NCBI GenBank assembly: GCA_001051155.2
Contig: JYIP02000002.1
Span: 2,301,583 to 2,365,582, forward strand
Length of the DNA stretch: 64,000 bases
Direction: 5' to 3'
DNA from: Chrysoporthe austroafricana
Lineage: Eukaryota; Ascomycota; Sordariomycetes; Diaporthales; Cryphonectriaceae
The notes beneath the pieces were generated by a model. That model was not told the origin of the DNA. It did no database searches and saw only the letters and a program-made list of their open reading frames with translations. Position numbers and translations under genes: made by a program. Shown here one piece after another: positions 21,020 to 32,482 of this stretch (within the stretch, counting starts at the first letter, position 1; each line of letters opens with the position of its first letter).

Positions 21020-23031
21020 CTACCATCCGAAAACCTCCGAGTAGAGATAGACCTCCTTCGCGCCAGGCTCCGACCTCAATATCCTCAGCTCGGCCGCAGC
21101 AGCCTCGCCGCGCACGGCCTCGAGCACAGACGACGGCCCGCAGACAGCCAAGCCCACCGACGCGTTGCTCTCCATCGTGACAGCACGAACGGCCGCTGCG
21201 ATGTCAGGCCTCCCGTTGAAGACCTTGACGCCCAGGTTCGTCTCGGGCGACGGCGGCGGCTCGATCTTGTCGTTATCCGACGAAGACACCTTCCTCCCGG
21301 CCGCGCGGTCGTCGGCCTCCGAGGTCAGATGCAGCAAGACCTCGACGGAGCCCTCGGGCGTCTCCAGCTTCTGGGCCTCGAGGAACTCGGCCAGCGCGGC
21401 CTCGTACCACTCCAGTATCCTCGTGTCGCGCGTGGCGATGACGACGGTCATCTTCTTGGGCGCCGTCGACTTCACGCCCTCGCCGCCGGGGGCCCGCGCC
21501 GCGGCGGCGATCCACTCCATCACGAACGGCAGCGAGAACCCGGCCCCGGAGCCACAGGCCACAACCAGCGCGCGGTCGTACGCCGTCAGCGGCCGGCCGT
21601 GGAGGCCGCCGTACGCGCCCTCCATCAGGACAGGGACGGTGACGGCGCCGCCGCCCTTCGCGGCGGCGGCGGCGAGGCGGCCCGTGAACCCGCCGCGGGG
21701 CTTGACGTAGAAGGTCATGACCGACTTGGGCTCGCCGACGAGCTTGTCGCTGTCGGGCAGGCTGCAGATGGTGAAGGGGTGGGCGGTGAAGGCGTGCAGG
21801 CCGAGGGTCAGGAAGCGCAGGAACATGTGCTGGCCCGGCTTCCAGAGAGCGAAGGGCCCGACGGGGATGTCGATCCGCAGGGAGCGGTCGGAGACGGGCG
21901 TGATGGTCGCGCGGCGCCGGATGCCGTGGTCGAAGTAGGTCTTCATCTGCGAGTAGCACCACGAGAGGGCGTAGAGGGTGCCGGCGACAATGAAGTAGTC
22001 GCTGTGGGACACGTTAGAACGACGGGTACTTGATGAATTACCTGGGGGGCGGAGGGGAGAGGACGTACGCGGAGGTGAGCGTGAAGCCGCAGTGGATGAA
22101 GAACAGGACCATGAAGGCGATGGCCATGAAGTAGTGCGTGGCCTTGAAGAACTCGTAGTAGGCATTCCTGCGTCTCGGGTCAGCGCCTCGTCCCTCCTGC
22201 CACAACACCAGGCGCCCGGGCGAGAACTCACCTGATCCACGGCACAGACATGAACGTGAGATAGGCCTGCGGCAGGATCGCGGCCACACCGGTCCAGTAG
22301 GAGAAGTTGGTGTTCCACTGCATGGTCATCATGCCCTCCTTGTAGTCGTACACGATGAAGGGGAACGTGTGCAGCAGGGCGAGCACGAGGACGGCCCAGG
22401 CGAGCCAGGTGTGGAAGACGATGAGCTTCTCGTGGCTGACGCCCGACAGTGTGGCGATGACGTTGGCCTTGGTGGCGAAGAGGATGATGAAGGGCGTTGC
22501 GCCCAGCGCCAGCCAGCCGCTGCGGGTCGCCAGCGGCGGCGAGTCGCCGTAGGACGCGTCGGAGGGCCAGTAGTAGGGCCGCGGGCCGAAGGTCATGGCC
22601 GTGAAGAAGACGAGGCCGGCGGCGAGGATGAGCATGACGCCGACGGTGGGCGTCTGGTACCGGAGGGCCTTCACCTCGTAGCGCCGGTACGCCGAGAAGC
22701 GGAAGACGGCCACCAGCTTCTGCCACCACACCCTCGTGCGCACGCCGGCGGGGGTGTGCCTGAGGGCCCAGAAGCCGGTGGTGCTGAAGAGGATGGCGAT
22801 GAGGAAGAAGTATACAGTCCCGCGGCCGTAGACGAGGTCCGCTATGTACCTGCGCGGAACAGGGTCAGCTGGAGTCCACTGCGGTGATAATACTAATAGT
22901 AACAGGAACCAGGCTCACCAGTCATGCCAGGTGTAGCTCTTGTATACACACTGCTCCGGCGTCAGGTCGCACTCGCCCGGGTCGCGGGACGAGTGCAGCA
23001 TGAGCGGATACATCAACCACGGAACGCCCAT
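21020..23031 (-). CDS. Ferric-chelate reductase, FRE type (603 aa, 4 exons)
   Basis: Exons 23031-22919, 22849-22232, 22167-22069 and 22001-21020; introns 69, 64 and 67 nt, all GT-AG and all phase 2; 604 codons. The ATG at 23031 opens MGVPWLMYPLMLHSS, a usual N-terminus for fungal metalloreductases; the frame is open upstream to a stop near 23190 without another ATG. A transmembrane ferric-reductase domain holds the haem histidines (HEKLIVFHTWLAW, LLHTFPF, FKATHYFMA, FFIHCGF). The FAD segment KPGQHMFLRF...HPFTI, the NADPH segment VACGSGAGFSLP and a C-terminal VCGPSS motif follow, ending YSEVFGW. It acts at the plasma membrane reducing Fe(III) or Cu(II) before uptake. No SreA-type ATCWGATAA site was seen nearby. 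The gene is much more GC-rich than its flanks. Confidence 0.92.
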
Positions 23032-26000
23032 CTCGACGGACTCGCCCGTGGCAGGGTCTTTGTTGCTGGCGCCGTGGAGACGAGGACGGAGGGTGAGCGG
23101 GTCGTCACGAAGTCTGGCTTCGATGGCTACAACCTTTGGGCTGCCGGAGGGAACAACAAAGGGGAGGAGATCTTGCCTCCTCTCAACGCTCCCTCAGTCG
23201 AGAGAGGACGACCCAAGCCTTTTACCCTCCTCCGGCGCCCCCATCCCACCGAGCAAGTTTCTTGGGTCTGCCTGCGCAAGATTTGGTTCACGCACGCATC
23301 CGTTCGCCACGGCGTGCGGCCGCGGGGACTAGCCGGGCGTACTGACGCCGGTCAGCACGAGCTGTGGTTGGGCAGACGCCCGCGATACTATGGGGCGTCC
23401 CACCGGTAGCCTGAGCACGTTTCGGCGACTGTGCGTTTGCCTTGAGCAAGTTATGCAGGGATCGTGCATCCCGCGAATCACAGCCGTGCCATATAATCGG
23501 TTTCCTGGACTTGTTTCGTGTGCTTCATTACTATGTAGTCGTATAAGTCACAAGTGACGGGGCCACCAGCACACCTTCTCACGGCCATATCATCCACAAG
23601 CCACGGCCTGGCTGGGGGGACGGTCTTGTCATCCTGCCTCGCGCCGTCAAGTCCCATCCCGCCGGTGATGATTTTCCTCGGCGACCATCCTCTCCGGGAG
23701 TCATGACAACTTGCTCAAAACGCGCGAGGCATGCGGCCTGGCAGGCTGTTCCCTCATTCCAGCCAACGTCCCTGCCAGCAGTTCAGAGTGACCATTCCAG
23801 GGGCGGTTGCGGAACTGAGCAGCCCTCATTGCCCAACAGCACGAGGCTTGAATATTGCCACTACCGAGCAGCATGATTTATGATACAGCTACACAGGGGC
23901 ATACAGATTGGCTGGCTGGCTGCCATTGATGAGAGACTTAAGGTTTTCTATCGATCCACGATGATGGCTCCGCTCTTCTGGTGGAATTCGCTGCCCTCCC
24001 CCCTGCGCTTATCTATGCTCTACCGTTCCATCCATCTTTTGGGAAATTTTAATTATTGGTTTTTTTCCAGCAAAAGGAAGAAAGAAGTTTCTTCGTCGCT
24101 CTACTTCATCGAGCAATGGCCCGTAACTGCCCAGGCGTTCCTTTCGCCTGGATAGCTCCGTGTCTGGCTGGCAAGAGATTGGCTACATCTTGCAAGACTC
24201 GAGAGACAGGTCACAGGTGGGAATCAGGATTACATCCACTGCATGCTGCCCATTGCAGATTTTTGGCAGCGAAGAGTCTCAGGCATGCACTAATTATGAC
24301 CATACATATGCAAATAAGGCTACAGCTGCGAGTCCTGTATGGAGCTTTCCAAGAAGCATGCTTGGTCTTGGTACTAGACGAGCCCCTGTTTCCTTCTGTT
24401 TGACATCGCATCTGGCATTTTGTCTCTCGATCCTGCGTCTTATCACCGTGACTCGCGCAGCAGCCAGGCTATTTTAGGCCATTCCTGGTATAAGAGGGCA
24501 CGAGGGCCAATGCAGCGTGCGAATTCCACTGCAAAATGTACCCCAACACCTTCCCGAGCTCTTGATGACCACAGCACGTAAAAGCTAAGCCCGGGCTGCT
24601 GTTGCTAACACTCCTAGCTTTTGCCCATGCGTATGGTGCCCGTGTCATTGATAATTATGGAAGTCTTGAGGGGGCTCAAATAGTGAAAAGATAGACAGCA
24701 CTAGGACAACCTTGCAACACTAGGAGCAGCGATGTACTGACTATGTTGAGCTGTTGACAAGATGACTCTGTCTGGCAGCATAGATTTATTTGTCCTCTCC
24801 TGTAGAAATGCGCTTCATATTAATTTTTCTTCTTCTTTCTTTTGTTTATCCCGTCCTATCTTTTTTTTTGGATTTTTCCATCCTGCGTCCCATCAAGAGC
24901 AGAGGGAGGACGACACACTTCATTGTCAACCACGTGAACCGTGAATACAAGGCCCGGCTTTCGCACTCTAGTCATACCACCACTTCTCAACATGACTTCG
25001 GGTATGTTAGCATGGGAAGCCTCGGCACCAGCCTGGCAGTGGTGCTGCAGCTGCGGGGGGCGAAATATAGTCCTCGACACCTATTGCCGATTCTGCCAGC
25101 GCCTACTACCTGCAGATGATGGCGACCGTAATTACGGTCCGGCACAATTCACACCTATCCACATGCTCGGCTGGCCTGGTCACTTTGTCCCACGGCGGAT
25201 GGTGATAATAACGCTCAGACGTCGATAAGATCAAACTACATCTGAGGTGCTAGCCACGGGGACGAATATTGATCTGCGGCAAAGGCAGCAGAGTATTGAC
25301 CAGAACCAAACGAATGCTCGAAAGGCTGGTTAGGAAGCATGCGGCAAGAAAAGAGGCTGGAGAGGGGAAGAGGACGTGTTAGGGAGCAGCTACGTGAGCT
25401 GAAGAATGGTTGGGAGACGGCGCTACATGAGGAGGGCAGCGCTAGATCGAACGATAACAAATCTATCGAGAAAGGAGGGCGTGAGAGTGGGAGCGAGATC
25501 TGCGCCCCGACGACACCAACACCAACAACCCTGAGCACAGGGAATGCCTAGAGAATGCCGCAGAAGGCGGCATATGAGATCGAAAGAGAGCAGGAAACAT
25601 GTGTCTCATGAGGGCTATGATATCACCCCAGTCAGTACGACTTGGCCCCGAGGTGCATCTGCTCAAGGTCACTTTTTTCGTTTGGGGGGGGGGATGTGTT
25701 CTTGTATGGTCGGGCCGATGCGTGGCGATGATGTAGGCGCTCGAGCGTAAAGACGTTGCGACGAGAGATGGTCACTGATAGAGTTAGAAATACCTCGGAG
25801 CGCCACGTAGGAAATGGAGAAATTTTTATGTTGATCTTATTTGCCAGTACTCATCTTTGTAATAAACTTTCTGGTTATACCTAGGTAGTGACGAAGCAAT
25901 TGCTCCCAAAAGGGTTCCATATATTTGGATCAACTCTACTGCGTAGCGCTGACCGAGATGTACCGAGGCATCTGTGAAGACCCGCTTGGGACGTGGTACC

Positions 26001-26170
26001 ACCTCATCCGATGTGCGTCGTCTTTTATTTGGAATCAGTTGCTTAGGAAGGTGACCATCGTCGGATCAATCCGTTTCTATTCTGTATAAATAGAAACGCT
26101 CTTCGCCGGTGATCGGATCCAACATCGCAGCTCCAATATCTTGCTTTTTTCACCCCAGTACGCTCGCAAT
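23032..26170. other. Large gene-free divergent interval
   Basis: About 3.1 kb between the divergent ferric reductase and thioester-reductase-like genes. The part to 23400 remains GC-rich like the reductase; beyond that it is AT-richer with only short frames (for example 24790-25119). No domain, splice pattern or repeat was recognised; a G run lies at 25684-25692. Confidence 0.4.
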
Positions 26171-27544
26171 ATGGCATCCTCGCAGAGCTCAGAGGTTGAG
26201 GCCATCGCCCACGACTGGATAAGGAGGTTTTCAGACTTTCCAGAAATCCGAACCGGCTCGATAGCCTCCCGTCAGGCTGGAGATGTTGTGGTAAGTCGTA
26301 CAGTGCCCTTGTTACGGCGACTAGCGGCGCGATCCGATGGCTGACGCGGTGTATCCCTATAACAGCTCCTGACAGGCTCAACCGGCGTCGTTGGTTGCCA
26401 TATTCTGCATTCGCTTATTCAACGGCCAAATGTGGAAAGAGTCTATTGCCTGATCAGGGCGAAGAATTCCAGCCCCATTGCGAAACGGTTAGACGATGTC
26501 CTAATCAAGAACCACCTGGACGAGGACCTTACAGCTGAGCAACGCCAGAAGATCATAACCATGCCCTACGATCTGTACAACCCTGAGAGGATGGGCCTCT
26601 CGAAAGAAGACTACGAGACACTCCGGAGCTCGGTCACGGTGATCATTCACAACGCGTGGGCTGTCAATTTCAATATGGCGTTCACGGCTTTCGAACCCCA
26701 TTGCAGGGGCACCTTTGATCTCATCAACCTGGCGCTGCAGTCAGAGTTGAAGACGAAGCCTTCCTTCGTATTCATCTCAACGGTTGGTGCAATCCTCCAC
26801 GCCGACCCGATTCCGCTTCGCGAAACACTTTACGGCTTCGAGGCTGCAGCGAACGGCACCAACTATGCTATGTCGAAGTGGACAGCGGAGCAGATATGCT
26901 CCGCAGCTGCGAAGGCTGGACTGCCGACGAGTATTATACGGTTGGATCAAATCTGCGGCGATACAAAACACGGCATGTGGAACGTCAAGGAAGCCTGGCC
27001 TCAGTGCTTGGCAGCCGCGTGTACGATCGGAGCTGTTCCAGCAACCCAACACCACGACGAGGAACACCACTGGCTACCTTCTGATGTGACGGGCGCGGCG
27101 ATTGCGGACCTTGCCCTCCTGGACCACGTCGACAGTGCCACCAGAGCTACTATTCCAACGTTAGCGGTGTACCACGTGGCGAACTCCAAGGCCTTCCTCT
27201 GGAAAGCCAACGTTCTCGCCGCCTTGAAACGGCACGGTCTGAACTTCGAAACGATGTCGTGGCCCGAGTGGGTTGACCGTCTAGAGAAGTCCGACTCGAA
27301 CGTGCTTCGGAACCCGCCGTATCGGCTGCTCAATTTTTACAGAGGAATGGCCTCGTGGGAAAGAGACGACGCTGAGGCGGACGCAACCACCGCCGCGCTG
27401 ACAATGGATATGTCGAAAGCGAGCAAGATCTCTCCCCGGCTTGCAGAGGGAACCGAAATCGACGAAGCTTTGATTGGAAAGTTCTTGCAATTCTGGAAGA
27501 CCCAACCTGGGTGGGCTGGGCAGTCGTACCCAGCGAAGATGTGA
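26171..27544 (+). CDS. Stand-alone thioester-reductase-type NAD(P)H dehydrogenase (432 aa, 2 exons)
   Basis: Exons 26171-26290 and 26366-27544, intron 75 nt (GTAAGT...CTATAACAG), phase 0; 433 codons. The exon junction restores LLTGSTGVVGCHI, the extended-SDR nucleotide motif (residues 41-53). Downstream are the strand-end IRA (71-73), HNAWAVNFN and the catalytic YxxxK at Tyr207/Lys211 (NYAMSKW). This is the NAD_binding_4 fold used as the terminal reductive-release domain of NRPS, alpha-aminoadipate reductase and carboxylic acid reductase. In those enzymes it follows an adenylation and a carrier domain; here the first 40 residues (IAHDWIRRFSDFPEIR) are too short for either. It may act on a partner carrier protein or a free CoA thioester, or be a diverged remnant. 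No adenylation domain lies in the window. Confidence 0.85.
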
Positions 27545-27985
27545 GACTGTGTGAGAAAGAGCTGTCATACTTCCCGATACAAAATGTAATTAGATTTTCA
27601 GATACACAATATCCAAGATCATCTTATTAATGGTAACGGTGCTGGACCGGGTCTATGCACAATATCCGGTATCAGTTGAGTGCATAGGTATTTCTCTAGA
27701 TGTCGCCCTGTGAGATGTTCTACTTGTATTGATAAGATTGAACACAGGCTCTGACCAACGACTCAATCCGTTGGGTCAATCTCAACACCACAGAAGGAGC
27801 GCTCGGGCGCGAACGCCTACGTACTGAATAAATAGCTTGATCAACTACCAGATGGCCTAATACGGTTGTCCATCGGCCATCGCCACCAGACCCTAGATAA
27901 ATACCAGACACGATGGTTGGGATAACTTCTCTCTGCTGCGGAAAGCTCGTTGTCCTATTGTCGTCCCAACCATGACAAATGGTGT
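27545..27985. other. Short convergent spacer
   Basis: 441 nt between the ends of the thioester-reductase-like gene (+) and the lipase (-). AT-rich, presumably both 3' UTRs; nothing else seen. Confidence 0.4.
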
Positions 27986-29372
27986 CTAGAGTGCTGAGTC
28001 CGTGATGTTTACACTGACATTTGCGATCTTACAGCCGGAGGTGGGAAAACCTGTCGCGTTCGTGCCGCCTAGCACGCTCTTCAAAAAGGACAGCGCAGCA
28101 GGCTTGCCATTGACATTTTCTGCTCCATGTCCTCCGATAGTGTTCCGGTCGTATAAGATGTTGGCTCCAACTGACCAGTGAAGTGAAGTATCAGCCTTGT
28201 GGATCCCACCCAAGTATTGTGGCGCTGCTGACCACCCACAGAAACTCACCGTTGCAATATCTCTCCACCAAAATATCCGTGTCATTGACGACACTAACTT
28301 CATCCTGAATAGCTTTATAGGCGTAAATTGGTATCTGCGGGACACCGTGATAACCCATTTGCCCTTCGATGTTGGCGATTCGAAGCGATAGCGGGCTCAG
28401 TAGGTCAGATATACCACCCACGAAATAATCCGTGATATTCTGAAAAGCATAGGCCTCTATCGCTTGCGCGTTTGAATAGTTCTCAGCGGCAAGGAAGCCG
28501 GTCGAGTTGTATGGACCCGTGGTCTTGAGCTTAGAGAGCAGGAATTGTCTGAGCTCCGGATACTGGCTCGACAGACCTAAGAATGCTGACGGGCTCAACC
28601 CTGCGTCTACCTTCCCATCTATAGTAAGCAGGACGCTTGATATATTCGGTGTAAGACCGCCCAGGGCCGCGCCGCTGAAGTTTAGTTCTGGGGCGTATTG
28701 TGTCTGCAGTTCGGCAGCCCACTCGCTCGCCAGTGCACCGCCCGAGTATCCCCACATCGCGGACCGAGCATCAGGCGGCAGGCCGAGGCCATTGGTTGTA
28801 TTCGCATTGAATGCCGCGCGGACCGAGTCGATGGTGGCATGTCCAGACTGAACTCCCGCACAGAACGAGGCCAGTGGGCCTTCGTAGTCCGGAACGTTGA
28901 CGAACCAGCCCAGAGACAATGCTGTGTTGATGTCTTGCATCGAAGACGCACTGCCGGTGCCGTAGAGTGCGTAGCTGGGACTGGCATCCAGGTATGCCGA
29001 GTCGTAAGGAATCTGATATGACAGCAGGGCCGGACTGGGGTTGGCGGGCACAAAAATGGTGGTCACTGCATAATCCGCACTATACCGGCTGTTCGTGGTC
29101 CGGTATACGACATTATATGCTGCAGAGCAGTTTACCCCAGCCAGGGTGGTAAGATTCCCGGGAGCCTCACGTATGCGCAAGACTGTCCCTGGACTCGTCG
29201 ATTCAAAACCATCTGTTGGGCTATAGAAGGGGTCTTCAGTTGGTGGGATTGGTGTTGAGAGGTCTGTGCCACTGAGAGCCCTTGTGGAGATCTGTGTGCT
29301 GTCTGTTGGCAGGCTTATAGTATGTAACGGCGCGCATATTGATACTAAGAAGAAGAAGACACGTGAAGCCAT
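27986..29372 (-). CDS. Secretory lipase, LIP family (435 aa, 2 exons)
   Basis: Exons 29372-28250 and 28170-27986, intron 79 nt (GTGAGT...CTGGTCAG), phase 1; 436 codons. The ATG at 29372 is preferred because it gives a signal peptide at the very N-terminus (RVFFFLVSICAPLHTISLP); an in-frame ATG 75 nt upstream would bury it. Family features: AYNVVYRTTNSRY, LSYQIPYDSA, the long PDYEGPLASF segment and the nucleophile elbow GYSGGALA with Ser210. The second exon supplies the catalytic His389 in GGHGAEN; the Asp is probably in QDEVSVV shortly before the intron. About ten N-glycosylation sequons are present. Such enzymes (Candida LIP type) hydrolyse triacylglycerols and esters outside the cell. Confidence 0.92.
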
Positions 29373-30762
29373 TTTCTGAGATTGGTCACTGAACGGGCGG
29401 GAAGGTTGTTCATTCACAGGATTTCCAGCTGGGCCTAGCTGCTTCATGGTACACTTTGCTCTTAAGTATTCTATCTGTATGTTCTCACAAGCCTCGTCCC
29501 GGGCATCCGGGCTATCTTCCTTGCTAGCTCTATGCGTGCTTATACTAAGAGTACGCGGTCATTTGGGGCGGGTTGGGCGGGTTATGCCGCTAGTGTTGGC
29601 GCCACGAAAACCATAACCATCACAAGACCTTAGGCCCGGGGACGACCCTCGGGGGGGCCCGAAGAATATTAGTTACACCGAGGCAAGTAGCATCATATCC
29701 GCCCTAATGATTATGGTAGGATTGACGGATTTCGCCGAACTGCAATGTATATTGGACGTGAGGATCGTGTACATTAGGCTGCCATTAGTATCCTTGTAAG
29801 TGCTGACGCTCGGAACTTCGGTATCCAGTTAGCTTGGAAGATGGAAAAGACAACTGCTCAAGCGTACTTTTGAACGGGCGGACACAAGCCCGTGGACAAC
29901 ATGAGCTCTTTTGAGCAATAGAGAAGATTTATAATCTACCAACAGAATTTTCCATACGTATCACACAGACACTCGCTACAGCCACCTCGGCGCGTAAAGT
30001 ACTCGATCCAATATAATTCTGAGGATTCGCCCTGGTTCATCTGGTCCCGGCACGAGTGCAATGAGTTGTATCTACAGATTCCATATCGTCTGCCTAATTT
30101 CTATCGTCTCCATGATATCCCACATACAACCAAATTATCATTCTATTAAGATGAAGGTTAATGAGTCAGATAGATGAAGAGAGAGAGAGAGAGGCAGATG
30201 ACAGACAGTCTCTACATCCCATTCAGTGACAGTTGATAGATAACCGAGGCTGGTAGTTACCAGTCACCTTGAATCAAGTGCCGTGCATGTAGTGCAGTGG
30301 TTGAGGTGGTTAACTCCAAATCCCACTGCACTATAAGGTGCAGTCCCCTGGGCTGCAAAAGTTCCACATAGGCGGCTGTACGTTCAATCCTAGCTTCTAG
30401 GAGCATTGGTTCCATTTTTGCACTTCTCGGTATTTCAATATCCTTAAGCTTATTATTTACGGACTAGCAATGACCTTTATTGGCCCTCACCAGGCCATGG
30501 ATATTTTCCTTTGTCTTTGTTTTGACTAAATTCGTGCTTGTAATGGCACACAGCTGCTAAGCGCGTGGCGTGCCCAGATACGCGTAAACACGTGAACGTG
30601 CTAATTATTATAAATTTCCTGTTCAATGCCCGTATATACATCTCTGTCTCCCTTCTAAATTTTTAGTTCATACGCCACTAAAAATTTAGCACTTCATATT
30701 CGTGCGATGATACAACGCAGAGACTTCGGCTACCAAACATTAATATCACCCCAGCAGGAAAG
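29373..30762. other. Intergenic with a tRNA-like hairpin and a GA microsatellite
   Basis: About 1.4 kb between divergent genes. It contains a short GA repeat (about 30179-30193) and, at 30291-30332, a perfect 10-bp inverted repeat in a tRNA-like context (separate entry). No coding region supported. Confidence 0.4.
30291..30394 (+). repeat. Hairpin with A-box and B-box-like motifs (possible degraded tRNA-derived SINE)
   Basis: AGTGCAGTGG (30291-30300) pairs perfectly with 30323-30332. The left arm overlaps TAGTGCAGTGG, which fits the pol III A-box consensus, and GTTCAATCC near 30384 resembles a B-box about 90 nt later. The T-stem and acceptor stem do not pair, so this is not a functional tRNA. 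A decayed tRNA-derived SINE is possible; chance is not excluded. Confidence 0.25.
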
Positions 30763-31785
30763 ATGGCAGACGAGGTCCCTCGAATACGATATGCCCTTGC
30801 AAGGCTTCATCGCACCGAGAAAGACCATGCATTTATCCAGAATCTCAAGATCGAAGGCCAGCTGCTCATCGACATACTCACACGCCCATCCTACGTCGTC
30901 ACCAACAATCTGCTCAGATTTCTCCGTCTCGTTGGCCACTTTTCAGAGCTACACCTCGATTGCGAGGGGGCAGGTGCCGCTTCCAAGCGCCTAAGAGAGC
31001 GCTTTGATGTGCTTTTCTGGACGATGGTGATCCGCGAAGTCCGCGGCGGCGACACGCAAGCCGTCAGTCTTACGGAGGTCAACCAGGTTCGCGACTTCGT
31101 ACATGGCCTTGTTCATGGCGATTGGCCTGATGTCGATGACTCGATAGAGAAGGGTTCCCGTTTCTAGGCGATTCGGGACCTCCTCATCGAGGCGAGAATG
31201 GCTTTCAGCGGAAGGGAGACCTGGTTCTCTAAGAAATATGGCTCCCGGGCTCCTCAGACTTGGGCGCATCGGGTCGCCTCGCGGACGATGCAGTACCGCG
31301 ACTGGGTAGCACGACTATCAGGTGGCAAGGACCAGCTAGTCACTCCCCTCACTGGGGTAGCCGATATGATCGTATTGGGCGAGGAAAGTGGTAAGTACGA
31401 CACTAGTTTCAATTTTAAATTTTTTTTGTCCATGTCTAATTACATAGTTCTAGATGCACGTCGGATCTTTGACTTTTACGTTGAAGAGCTACGACAAACC
31501 TACGGAACGACACCGATGCCTGAGCAGGTGATAACCCCCATAGAGCAACCGAGACCAGCCCTCAGGCGTCGCCTGGAAGAAGCGAGCCAGAGTCAAGAAC
31601 AAGCAGAGGAGGAAGAGACGCCTATGAAGAGACGGCTGAGGCCGAGGAAGAGGGGCTCAGGCCCTAAGTTGAAGAAGCCAGCTGTGCGGTGGGCACCTGA
31701 TCTCGTGGATTTCCGGGTGATACCGAGAAGGAATAGACCACCAACAGACGACGGGACACAAGATAATGGCGAAGATGATGAGTAA
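30763..31785 (+). CDS. Hypothetical protein with acidic/basic C-terminus (298 aa, 3 exons predicted)
   Basis: I do not recognise a family. The best model has exons 30763-31098, 31168-31390 and 31448-31785 (299 codons). Intron 2 is well supported: donor GTAAGT, branch TCTAAT, acceptor CATAG, 57 nt. Intron 1 (69 nt, GTACAT...TTTCTAG) is inferred because an in-frame TAG at 31165 otherwise splits one continuous frame, and that TAG is the end of a good acceptor; a premature stop in a decaying gene is the alternative. The N-terminal part is helical (IRYALARLHRTEKDH, LLRFLRLVGHF). The C-terminal 90 residues are Glu/Gln-rich, then strongly basic (MKRRLRPRKRGSGPKLKK, a plausible nuclear localisation signal) and end in an acidic tail. 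The flanks are AT-rich, consistent with a lineage-specific gene. Confidence 0.55.
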
Positions 31786-32482
31786 GGGTTATCTTTGGAT
31801 GCAGGAAGAAGGAGGGGAAACCTTAAGCAAGATACAGGGATTTAATATTTGAAGTCCCGAACTCCGGTGTGATGCTCCTTACAATGTATAGAATCAATTG
31901 TTGTCCTTGTGTACCAATGGATACAAGTGATTATTGTGACGATGGCCTGGGAATGTGACGAGGTCGGGCTTTCACGCGGCTCGATAGTATCAGGGGTTGA
32001 CCGCCGTAGGGTTCACTGATGAAGCGGTCTACACCCAGTGTCGCCGAAGCCCAGCTTGTGGTGCATCAGCTTCTGGAAGGAAAAAGAAGGGAGAAAAGAA
32101 GCAAAGAAAGAGGATAATGGAGAGGGGACGGGATCGGTGGGGCGGGATAACCTATTTGTTTTCCTCTCCTCCGGCTTCGACACTGCAGACAATCTATTCT
32201 TAATTTTCTTTTCTTTCTTCCTTTTGCCTCTATTCCCTACTCTCTCCATTTCGGCCTTGGGTTTCTCGGCTTCTCGATTGTTTGGAAGATATAATCTCTG
32301 GCAAAATCAACGGACGACAGTGAGTTCCACCAGTCGTCTTGGCGGACAAGAAAGAATTGACTACTACGACTCCTCTTATTGATGTGTATCCTGCTATACT
32401 AAATTCGTGTCTTTTTGAATTCTATGAACCAAGAAACTTTATCAGGCCAGAGAGTTTCAGTTTCGCCTTACATTTCGAAACT
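31786..32482. other. Convergent gene-free interval
   Basis: About 0.7 kb between gene ends, rich in T/C and purine tracts at 32060-32260. Only low-complexity frames; probable 3' UTRs. Confidence 0.4.

Noticed and set aside
30284..30404. Functional tRNA gene
   Set aside because: A-box and B-box-like motifs exist, but the acceptor and T stems do not pair.
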